64,000 nucleotides of DNA. It comes from Acanthopleura granulata (lineage: Eukaryota; Mollusca; Polyplacophora; Chitonida; Chitonidae). The notes beneath the pieces were generated by a model. That model did not search any database and was not told the origin of the DNA. It saw only the letters and a list, made by a program, of their open reading frames with translations. A program made the position numbers and the translations under genes. Where the stretch lies: contig JABBOT010000003.1 in the NCBI GenBank assembly GCA_016165875.1, forward strand, positions 33,664,768 to 33,728,767, given 5' to 3'. Below, piece by piece: positions 55,124-64,000 of the stretch (its first letter is position 1; each line of letters opens with the position of its first letter).

Positions 55124-58100
55124 CTAAAATCTGTGGATCCTACATAAATTATTCCCCACGAATTTGAAAACCAAACCTGCAGTCCTCGGTGGACAGAGCA
55201 CAGTCCTCAGAGTTGAGCCAATAATTCCCACGTCTAAAAGATCAGAAAAGAAGATTTGCCTCTGAGCAGTGTACTGCGGACACACGAGTAAAACATGATG
55301 GATGGTCTCCTCAGCCTGACAAACACCACACAGGCCTGAATCTTTTGCCTTTAATCTTTTTAAGTAGCTATTGACTGGGAGGTATCCTGACCGAAGTCGG
55401 ACGCACAGGATTTCTGCTTTTATGCTAGAAAAGGAAAAAGGGAGGCTGTTATGAAGTTTGACAACAGGGTTAAATGAGTGATAGAAATGGCCCTTCTCTG
55501 AGGCGTCCCACTCAGTTTGCAATAGTTTACATGACAGTGACTTTACTTCATTCAGGGCCTCGGATATGGTCAGTTTGAGATTAGAGGTGACATCACGCAG
55601 ATTTAGGGCTCGTTTGGCTAGTCTATCTGCTCGATCATTACCGGGCACCCCAGAATGTCCAGGAACTCAAGCGTAGCAAATGTCAAGACCAGCAAGGAAT
55701 AGAGAGGACCAGAGAAAAACTACTTCGTACAGGACAGGGTAGCATTTTGTCCACTTAAATGACGTCATTGACTGTAAAGCACTAAGAGAATCTGTGAATA
55801 TAACAGCTCTTACTGTTCTTAAATACAAAAGAAAGAGCAGAATATTCAGAATTGCATAGAGTTCTGCTGAATATACAGACAGGTTATCCGACAATCTAAG
55901 AACTTTTTCATATCGCAATTCTGGTACGCAAACTGAAGCCCCAACCTTACCAGTAGCAGGGAACTTAGAGGCTTCGGTATAAATTTGCATGTATGCAGAC
56001 CAATTGTTGCTTACGTATTCGTTAGAAAAATTACAGAAATATAATGAGGACTGTCTGATTTCTGGACCGGCGAGTGCAGGTCTATGGATACAGATGGTGG
56101 CTTGGCCTTCCAGGGCGAGATGGCCGGACACATTCCCTCTGTAAACGTTCGATATTGATCCCAGCACTCTGCAAAATATCCTGGGCACGAACATTGAAAG
56201 GCTGTCACTTTTTGTTGGCATTATAGAGTGAATCATAACAAGATGGTGAAAACACTGAACTGCCTGAATTATGTAGAGAGCTTTGTAACCTCATCTCAAA
56301 TTTTGCTGAGCACAGTTTGCGTCTAATTGAGAGAGGCCATTCCTGGCAGTGGACCTGAAGAACATTTAAAGGAGTTGTTTTCATCGCTCCAGTGCAAATT
56401 CGTAATGCTGTACACTGGATAGAGTAAAATCTAGATTTTAAAGTATCGCGGGACGAACTAAAAGCCTCGCATCCATAATGGAGCCTGGATCGGATTAACG
56501 ACTCATATATTAAGAGTAAGGATTTATAATCAGCTCCCCAGCTTTTCCAGATATAGACTTCATAAAGTTAAGCACTTTTTTGCATTTGAGAATAACATTA
56601 TCAATGTCAATAAGGTGTCAAAAGTGACATCCAAGTATCGGAAGGATGCAGAGAGCTTTATATTGGTGTTACCGAGCTCAAGTGATATGTGCGGCAAAAT
56701 CCTCCTTTTTCGTGAACACCACCGCCTCTGACTTCATACACGAAAAACGGAACCCCCAAAGCTTACTCCATTGTGTTATTGCGTCCAGAGCCTGTTGGAT
56801 GTGCCACTTTGCAGCGTTCAGACCCTGGCACCGGAACCAAAGAGCTTTGTTGTCTGCAAAAAAAGTACAAGGGATCACTGGATGAAGGACAGAGGGCAGA
56901 TCATTTATGACAATGTTGAAAAGAGTGGGAGATATTACACTACCTTAAGGAGTCCCATTCTCAATATTCACTGGATTTCAGTAGGTCTTGCCAATTCGAA
57001 CTCGTATAACTCTCTCAGACAAAAAGTCTTTTACCCATCCGTGCATTTTACCAATTTTTACCATTTTACTTCCGATACCAATATTCTGCATCTTGATGAG
57101 TAACCCTCTTCTCCATAACTTGGTGTATGCCTTCTCTATATCCATGAACACAGCTAAGGCCTTAGCTGTGTTCATGGATATAGAGAAGTTTAAGATTCTA
57201 AGTTTAAAAACGACTTTTTGATAGAGGACTCTAAATGCACTAAATGATCTGATGTGCTACGGTTATTTCTAAACCCACTCTGCACGTCTGAAAGTATATT
57301 ATTTTTAGTTAGAAATCCCACAAATCTGGAGTTTACAATGGTCTCCATCGTTTTACCTAGCACTGATGTTAATGATATTGATGCGACACCGGCTCTGCAG
57401 CATTCTTTCCTGACTTGGCAATAGGTATCACAGTGGCCGTTTTCCAGCACGCTGGGAGATTCATGCTGGACCAAATAGTGTTGTCCAACAACAAAATAAT
57501 TTTAAGGCATTCATCAGGTAGGTTTAACATAGAGTAATATACCCCGTCCTCCCCTGGTGTGGGATCTTTTTGCCCACTCAGAGCTCGCTTGGGTTCCAGG
57601 AGAGAAAATTCGTCATTAATGGCCAGATCATCGAACAAAATATTACCAACACTATGGAGTAGCTCTTGTTGTTCTTTGTGTTTGATAAAATCAGAATCAA
57701 AGTTGCTAGAACTTGAGACATGAGCAAACTTTTCCGCTAGTAGATTACACTTATCTGAGTCACAAGGTGAGTTATCAGATATCAATGTAGGAATACTATT
57801 AGACTTCTTAGCACCACTTACTGCCTTTACCTGGGCCCATAAACTCTTTAGTGGTGTTGACCTGAGCTGTACTTCCGCCAATAGGCTTTCTGGGCTTACT
57901 TGATTGTACGCTGCGTAATAGGCTTACATTTCCGATTAATAACGATATCGTTGATCAGACGGGTGTGAGACGCTCTGTTCTTAGCATTCTTACGCTGACG
58001 TATGACATCAGCACACTCTGTCGTACACCATGGAACCATGGCTTCGACCGGACCACCCCTGAAGACTTCGGGATGGAGACACTGTCTGCAGAGTTGATAG

Positions 58101-58890
58101 CGCCTATAATGTTGTCAGTAAATTGATCAGTGTTATCAGAAACGAGAGATTCATTCAATGACCACAAGCATTCAATGACATAGGTATTCCAATCAGCTCT
58201 TTGTATTTTCCATCTAGGCTGGTTATCTACATCATTACGGTGTGGCGATACCCCAAATGTAGCAATCACAGGGTAGTGATCACTTCCATTAGATTAATCG
58301 TATTCCACATACCATGAAAAACCAGGACGTAACTCGTTAGAACACAAAGTCAAATCAAGGGCAGATAACTCGCCCCAGCGGACGTCGAGCCTTGTCTTCG
58401 ATGAAGTCTTCAACTACAAAACCATTGGCATCAGTTGATAAACTACCCCACAACACATTATGTGCATTAAAATCACCACAAATTATTTTATTTAGCAGTC
58501 GATACAATGGCACTGAGCTCAGAAATACCTAGTCTATTACAAGCGTTGTACAGGTTTACTACATTCACAACCCGTCCCTCTGTAAGCATAATTTGAAACC
58601 CCTGAACTTCAATACTGCGAAATTCTGGGAAGCAAATTTCCGTGAATGAAATACCACTTTTCATTAACATAGCCAACCCACCACTGCCCATGCCAACTCT
58701 GTCAGCTCTTTTCATGACATATCCTGGGAATGTAGGGTTATACTTAGGTTTAAGAAATGTTTCTTGGAGACAAATTACATCAGGTTCAACATTAAGATCA
58801 GCTAAGAAAACTTTGACCATGAGCAAGCAAAGACTAGATGTTTTGATGCAGTATACAGAAAGCCATCGTGAAAAATATAAACACACGGAT
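55124..58890 (-). pseudogene. LINE ORF2: endonuclease - reverse transcriptase - RNase H
   Basis: The endonuclease region has PDVICLQETFLKPKYNPTFP, GMGSGGLAMLMKSGI, GDFNAHN (58,460-58,485) and GSDHYPVIATF. The reverse transcriptase has PTPGEDGVYYSML, ATVIPIAKSGK, SGFRNNRSTSDHLVHLESSI, VFMDIEKAY (motif A), GSVISPTLFNIVINDLP and FFADNKAL. The catalytic FADD box is therefore FADN, and the glutamine before GSVISP is a stop. RNase H has QIYTEASK, SVYSAELYAIL, IFTDSLSALQSM and VPGNDRADRLAKRAL, and is followed by a CGVCQAEETIHHVLLVCPQY zinc-like motif. In RNase H the first aspartate is replaced (YTEAS). Enzymatically dead. Confidence 0.85.
57131..57188. repeat. 58-bp perfect palindrome in the LINE
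   Basis: The left arm CTTCTCTATATCCATGAACA... (57,131-57,159) is the exact reverse complement of 57,160-57,188, with no spacer. It covers the coding sequence of reverse transcriptase motif A; the inner arm is in the wrong orientation and breaks the frame. Confidence 0.95.
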
Positions 58891-58913
58891 TTTTAGATTT
58901 CTTGTATAATCCA

Positions 58914-59988
58914 TTATTTACCAGAGATTTTCCTTTGCTTCAGCAGAGCCACAAGCTCTGAGGGAACACAGGTCTCACTACCAAGATGGCGACGAAGACA
59001 GTCAGCGATGAAACCGATCACTTCCGAGTTCTTGGGAACTTTAGCACAATGGAATAAAATTTCTGTTATCATTGCCACATTCGCGAGGGTAACATCCGAA
59101 CAGTAGTCCGTCTGGATAGCCATGTCATTGTCAGTCTGTTCGCCAGTAGAATTAGTTTGTGGTCTGGGTTTAGGGATAGGTGGTTTCAGGTGTGACACAC
59201 GCTCAAGGCCTCTTTGTGCCTGGGAACACTCTACATTGTTTTGGTCGGACTGCGCATGGTCGGGATAAGTGTGTTCGGGACGAGCGTTGCGGACAGATTT
59301 TAAAGCTGCGGAGTACGAAACATACTCGGTAATTCTGATATACTGAGCCTCACTTGCCTCCTTCCTGGACAGGACAACCGCCATAAGCAGCACTATGGCT
59401 ACCTCCACAGTTGGCACATTTGGGGAAGGCTAAGTAAATTACAGTAAATTTCTCATATCCTAACAACACTTCCGTTGGAAGGTCATCTGGATCAAAATAA
59501 AGGAAAATGCAAGATGATACCTGACGATTTTTACGCTGTTTTATCCGTTCAGCTTTAATGCATTTCTCTTTACGTAAAGCCACCTGCATTTCCAAAGTTG
59601 TTACACTTTCTCCAACGCCATATATGACACCCTTACATGACGACATAGATGGCTGGCAGCATTGTATATCTTTGCCCATTATAGAAGTCAGCCTCAGCAG
59701 ACGCTTGATCTGGCCCCTATCAGAGCATGTTACCTGCAAGTCACGTGATGGCAGTCTTTTCACGGACTTCACCCTCCCAACAACTTCATGTAAGGCTTAA
59801 CCAAATTTCATAGGATTCAACGATCACACAGGGAATCCAGCTACACCAGACATGACTACAATTTGTTTCAGCTTCTCGTGCTTTTTTCCGCCCTCGCCTT
59901 CCTCACTGTCATTTCTATTTCGCACCCGTTTGCGCCGCCCTGAACGTCGTACCTCAGTGAAGTCCACAATGTCGCCTTCGTCCTCCAT
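58914..59988 (-). pseudogene. LINE ORF1: nucleic-acid-binding protein
   Basis: Starts at ATG 59,988-59,986 with MEDEGDIVDFTEVRRSGRRK and a very basic, charged N-terminus. A stop and frame changes near 59,800 lead into VKRLPSRDLQVTCSDRGQIK and a RNA-binding-like region. Then comes FPKCANCGGSHSAAYGGCPV, a CCHC zinc knuckle typical of ORF1 in this LINE group, and a proline-rich, acidic C-terminal region. Only one knuckle is evident where relatives usually have more, so part may be deleted. Frame change near 59,400. Confidence 0.75.
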
Positions 59989-60804
59989 TGCAGCTCAAAT
60001 GACTAACAGTAGCCTAAGTGACTCAGAGACCAAGGACGAAAGGAGCCCTTGTTAGTTCAAGAGTGACAGTGCAATGCACAAGAAGCAGCTAACCTCACAG
60101 AACAGTAGATCATTTATGCTACAAAATCACTACAGACTATATATAATTACGCTAACCTACTTAACTATATACATTTACTTTGAAAATTACACAGATTCAG
60201 TCAGGTAAAAGCAACTGAAGTGCAACAATAACATAAGCCCAGCTTACAAGTGGAAAAACACGTCCGTCCCGCTTGCTGACCAACCGCAACACAGGTTTTT
60301 ATATGTTATATGTGAGCAGAACGCTAATTTGTCTCCTGACGACAGTCAGCTCTCATTGGTACAGTAGGCTACAGGAGGGGCTTTTGCTCGGGATCAGACC
60401 TTAACCAAGGATATCGTACATTTGAGTGGTAACTAAGCAAGATGGAACCTTTATAGATGGGTTGTCTGGGAAATATCAGAAATATGGCTACAAATATCTG
60501 AGAGAGAATCATCAAAAATATCCCGCTCCCACTGTTTTAAAAGCAGTTGTCGCGGAACGCGGTCGACAGGAGTTCGTGACGTCGTGTTACATAGAATTCA
60601 TAAAGATATATCTTGCCTTTCACCAACATTACATACACTGTGAGCTCACTCTTTAGAAATGCAACTATATAAATGGCAGCCTTCATGTCAGTGAAACTAG
60701 ATTTTACCAAAATCGGCGTTCCGTGTCAGTAATCGTTAATGTCCACAAAAACATCACCAGATAACTGAGAAAATATGTAAAGTACGAAACTAGGGCGGTA
60801 TAAA

Positions 60805-60880
60805 GTTTACACCATCTCTCCGTCAAATAAATAAAATGTTGAATACGACGTAAACAAGAATTAAATAATTAATGAAATGA
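60805..60880 (+). repeat. SINE tail remnant
   Basis: CGTCAAATAAATAAAATGTT, GAATACGACGTAAACAAG and a TAAATAATTAATGAAAT stretch resemble SINE 3' ends, much diverged. Confidence 0.35.
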
Positions 60881-60962
60881 AATAAGTGTGCACCAATCAA
60901 ACAGGATTAAAGAGAAAGTGTGTTATTTATATATCCCTGCTCTTTTCTTGACTGTGTTTTAG

Positions 60963-61089
60963 CTGCTCATTCCAGCCAAGGCAAGACCACAATGATAGCA
61001 TCTGGTGTAGGAGTCGGGGGATCGGTTGTCGGCCTTGGCTTTTTTGCGCTTGATATTTCTGAGAAGAGGGTTCTTCTCTCGGAGAAGAG
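60963..61089 (+). pseudogene. IgSF receptor unit D, transmembrane exon, +1 frameshift
   Basis: The exon follows TGTGTTTTAG and ends at GTAAGT. It is 127 bases, one more than the 126-base exons of A and B. It encodes KTTMIASGVGVGGSVVGLGF, a membrane span, up to a T6 run at 61,040-61,045. After that the basic stop-transfer sequence (FLRRGFFSRRR) is in the +1 frame. One extra T in the run explains both the length and the frame. Entry phase 1 matches the other units. Confidence 0.7.
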
Positions 61090-61099
61090 GTAAGTATAT

Positions 61100-61940
61100 A
61101 GGCCAGTGCATGGCATTCATTATTTCTCGCAGTCATGGCAGTGGCGAGGTTTGTATCAAATCGTTCCACCACTCTGTATTCACAGTTATGAATGTGAAGT
61201 CTGTGGAAAGCATTACGACAACAGTTATTAAAGTTATTATATCTGATTGGGGACGAAGGAATTTATGTATGTGTTCATATTTGTCAGTCTTTCGAGTTTC
61301 TTCACTGCCCTTTATCCTATTTCCTCCACACACTTTTTTCGGATATGTTAGACTTCACATGTGTCAAGTGTACTGGCGAAATTTCAGTCAAGTACAACGT
61401 TAATTTTTTCAACAATTGTGCAAATTAAGGAACACTGACGTAGAAAAAGTTTTACATGCGGTCACATAGCTTTCATTATTAATGTGAACATTATCTGAAA
61501 TACAATCATGTCATTTACACCGTATGGCAGCGTATGCCCGTATTTTCGTCGGGTATTATATTACGGTTTATTACAAAGTATGCACGCCTGGAAAAGTTCA
61601 CAAATCAGCCCCATGTTTTTCTTCTCGCAGATGGGGCCGCGTGTTACCTATAGTCATGACAGTAATATAAACTTTGTTTTCCCCAGATATGATTGGTAGC
61701 TGCAACTTAAGTTCAAGCGCTTTACCAGGTATATCTGGTCGTGTGCGCTTGTTTTCGGGGCCATGCCCGTGTTTATAACCATAAACTGGATTAGATAGAA
61801 AAATATGAAATTATGAACTTCAAATTCAAACATTAGAAGCTCAAACTTTAATAAATAAATCGATATTAATATTTAAATACTTTTTCGGCGTTTTTTTCAT
61901 CGTTCAGTGGGTTTACATTACGAGTGAGTGGATTTGTTTA
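61100..61940. other. possible tail region of unit D, no confirmed exon
   Basis: No exon matching the tyrosine tails of A and C was found. A possible small exon at 62,198-62,233 (after GTTGCAG, before GTAACG, encoding NYTKMSKADSYP) has fair splice sites and two tyrosines but no clear similarity. Confidence 0.35.
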
Positions 61941-61944
61941 CCCA

Positions 61945-62092
61945 AATAGCGCTGGCGGAGCGTAATGATCAGGCGCCTCTTCGGTTTCCCCCTGGCTCTG
62001 ACAGTTTCCTCCCACTATTATGCTGCCCGCCGTAGTATAAGTGAATTATTCTTCAGTGCGGCGTAAAACACGAATCAAATAAATAAATATCT
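61945..62092 (+). repeat. SINE with internal deletion
   Basis: AGCGCTGGCGGAGCGTAATG (end of the tRNA-like head) is joined directly to CGGTTTCCCCCTGGCTCTGA, then CCTCCCACTATTATGCTGCC, AAGTGAATTATTCTTCAGTG, CGGCGTAAAACACGAATC and an AAATAAATAAATA tail. The middle, including the B-box, is missing. Confidence 0.8.
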
Positions 62093-62639
62093 ACCCAAGT
62101 ATTTTATTCCTCCTGTAGTAAATGAACACAATAATCTATTTGTTTACTCTTACAAATTTAGTAAGATGTGAATTCTTGTTATTTTCATTCGTTGCAGAAT
62201 TATACAAAGATGAGCAAAGCAGACTCGTATCCGGTAACGTCCTCTTTTTTCTTATCACTACTCTGTAACCGCAACGCATATCGCTGTCCTGTCACAAAAA
62301 TAGATAAAAGCGTGGACACAGGGTTATGTTCAGTATTGTATCCTGTTATTGCAAATTTCGGGAAAACAAGCAAAGAATTTAGATTTGCGTATTGACAAGC
62401 TAGTGACGTATTAGGTACATTTTTTTTAAATATCGCAACTGCTTCTCTCCTTGTTTCTTGTACATTCGCGTGAATAACATTTTGAACTACTTTTCGCGAA
62501 TCTTCGAATGATATTAAGATTGTACAATAACAGTTGTATTCGAAAATGAAATTAGATTTTATCTAATCACGTTTTATCTTTTTTTTATAAACACATCACC
62601 TCCGAACGAGGCAATGCCACCCATGCCACCCATCGAATG

Positions 62640-63060
62640 TTCGGATTCATGTCTGGTGTCTTCGGCATATGTTCAGAAGATTCAGTGTATATACATTCTA
62701 TGGGCTCCTCGTCGTCCTATGACTGAAAATTGTTAAGTACAGCGTAAAACCTCAGCATACACACATACATGTATGACTACTTCGAATGTGCTTCAGAGTA
62801 GTCTCCCATTAGTTGAAACCTTCTTCCGCATTTGTGTTATTCGGCCTCATATATGATAGCATCGCTACAACCTTGTTTTCTTAACGACCAGACAACGGAT
62901 CTTCGAATAATTTGTCCCTCCCTGATCTTATACAGTTTCTCCTGATAATTAAGCTGATGGCAACGATGACACAACAACTATCGTATCATTATAGAGCTTT
63001 TTCTCAAAGTTGTCATAAAAGTGAAATATTCTTGAGTACAATATACAACTCAAATCAGTA
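62640..63060. other. SINE-like scraps, no gene
   Basis: GTTAAGTACAGCGTAAAACC (62,733) and AAAAGTGAAATATTCTTGAG (63,018) are short pieces of the SINE 3' region in otherwise unassigned A+T-rich DNA. Confidence 0.45.
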
Positions 63061-63121
63061 TAATTTGCTCTCAGCAGAACAGATGTTTGGGTCATTTAGG
63101 TCAAAGCACAAAGTTCATGCA

Positions 63122-63530
63122 CAGCCCCGATCACTGAACGAGTACTGAAAACCAGTACCGTCGTCAGGTATAGAAGGCAGCCCTCATCACTGAACCAGTA
63201 CTGGAAACCAGTACCATCGTCACTGAACCAGTACTGAAAACCAGTACCGCCGCCAGGTATAAAAGGCAGCCCTTATCACTGAACCAGCATTGAAAACCAG
63301 TACGACCGTCATGTATATAGAGCACCCCCTATCACTGAACCAGTACTGAAAACCAGCACCGCCGTCAGGTATGCAAGGCAGCTCTCATCACGGAACCGAT
63401 ACTGAAAACCAGCACCGCCGACAAAGGCAGCCATCATCACTCAACCAATACTGAAAAACTGGACCGGCGTTAGGTATAGAAGGCAACCCCCACCACTGAA
63501 CCAGTGCTGAAAACCAGCACCGCGAACAAA
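63122..63530. repeat. ~56-bp minisatellite, eight units
   Basis: Eight diverged units of the type ATCACTGAACCAGTACTGAAAACCAGTACC + GCCGTCAGGTAT + AGAAGGCAGCCC. One unit is shortened (63,217) and one has lost the GTCAGGTAT part (63,420). CCAGTACTGAAAACCAGTACC contains a small imperfect palindrome. No ORF. Confidence 0.9.
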
Positions 63531-63534
63531 ATGG

Positions 63535-64000
63535 ATTTTATATTATAAAGGATTCATGCTAGCTGAAGTGAATTGACAATAAAAATCACTTCTATTTGTA
63601 TAACTTATATCAGTTAAAACAGTAGCATTTACGTGTGTACACTTTGTATTTCTTCTCTGTATACATATTTTCCACCCTGAAATGAAATATGCAATCAGTT
63701 TTCTCATGAAATGTGAGAATCAAGAAATAAACTAAATAAATTATTTGCAATATATTACACAAACAGATTTGTGGTTCAGAGAAATATTATCTATAAATTG
63801 AAAATGGACACATTTACTTGTTAAGAAAATAAAATTGCTTTATTATCAGAAACCTGGTTAAAAGCAAAATGTTAATAAAACGTCACAAAATGAATTCTGG
63901 CAGTGCTACAGAGGTATAAGCTCATTCACTGGTTTTCTTAGGGAAACACAATGTGCGTCTCTTTAATAAAATAAAAGAAACCAGTCCTATGGAACTCAGA
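63535..64000. other. no gene recognised
   Basis: A+T-rich sequence without ORF, repeat copy or RNA gene that I can support. Confidence 0.5.

Larger units (their letters stand above)
55100..60060 (-). mobile_element. I-group non-LTR retrotransposon, nearly full length, inactive
   Basis: Minus-strand LINE with ORF1 (zinc-knuckle protein) then ORF2 with AP endonuclease, reverse transcriptase and RNase H in that order. Presence of an RNase H domain points to the I superfamily (I, LOA, Tad1 and relatives) rather than RTE or CR1. It lies in the intron between the Ig and transmembrane exons of unit D, antisense to that gene. Many stops and frameshifts show it is old. Confidence 0.85.

Noticed and set aside
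59852..60055. 67-codon plus-strand ORF
   Set aside because: Antisense of the basic N-terminus of LINE ORF1.
63122..63530. Possible CRISPR-like array
   Set aside because: The whole ~56-bp unit is repeated with no unique spacers, and the genome is eukaryotic; it is a minisatellite.

Overview
The window is metazoan nuclear DNA: A+T-rich, long non-coding stretches, small exons bounded by AG/GT, and many short interspersed repeats. The repeats include tRNA-headed SINEs with a TTCTTGAGTACGGCGTAAAACAC-type 3' part and an (AAAT)n tail. I infer a lophotrochozoan, most likely a mollusc, from the style of the SINEs and immunoglobulin genes; no single marker proves it. No rRNA or intact tRNA gene was seen, and almost every protein-like signal is broken.

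Region by region. 1-12 kb: no convincing gene; SINE fragments, a hairpin MITE-like element (7.9 kb) and other dispersed repeats. 12-31 kb: three tandem copies (A, B, C) of a plus-strand immunoglobulin-superfamily (IgSF) receptor gene. Reading across copies, the layout is Ig1 - Ig2 - Ig3 - fibronectin-III - transmembrane exon - four small cytoplasmic exons with tyrosine motifs (YxxL, YVN, YEN). Most of the domain exons are phase 1-1. Every copy carries damage: stops, frameshifts, lost splice sites, a SINE inside an exon, or deletion of the membrane span. 31-36 kb: mostly empty, then an intronless carboxylesterase-like pseudogene (35.95-36.54 kb).

37.1-46.1 kb: a virus-like mobile element, visibly richer in G+C than its flanks over 37.1-43.7 kb. 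It holds a broken superfamily-1 helicase with a C-terminal HNH-like zinc module (+), the C-terminal half of a retroviral-type integrase (-), a coiled-coil/membrane protein (+), a protein with 21-bp heptad repeats (-), a structural-looking protein with an exact 120-bp in-frame tandem duplication (+), further small plus-strand genes, and a SINE with a 13-bp target-site duplication splitting an ORF. Gene content suggests a Polinton-like or related integrating DNA-virus lineage, but no capsid or intact polymerase was identified.

46-50 kb: MITE-like hairpin, SINEs and a degenerate ~58-bp tandem repeat. 50.3-61.1 kb: a fourth copy or relative (D) of the IgSF receptor gene, three Ig exons plus a transmembrane exon. 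A nearly full-length but dead I-group non-LTR retrotransposon (minus strand, 55.1-60.0 kb) lies in the intron, and a small cysteine-rich secreted-peptide ORF (minus strand, 52.6-52.8 kb) lies between Ig exons. 61-64 kb: SINE pieces and an eight-copy ~56-bp minisatellite at 63.12-63.53 kb.

The four IgSF units look like members of an expanding and decaying receptor family, plausibly cell-recognition or innate-immune receptors because of the tyrosine-bearing tail. That function is inference from architecture only.
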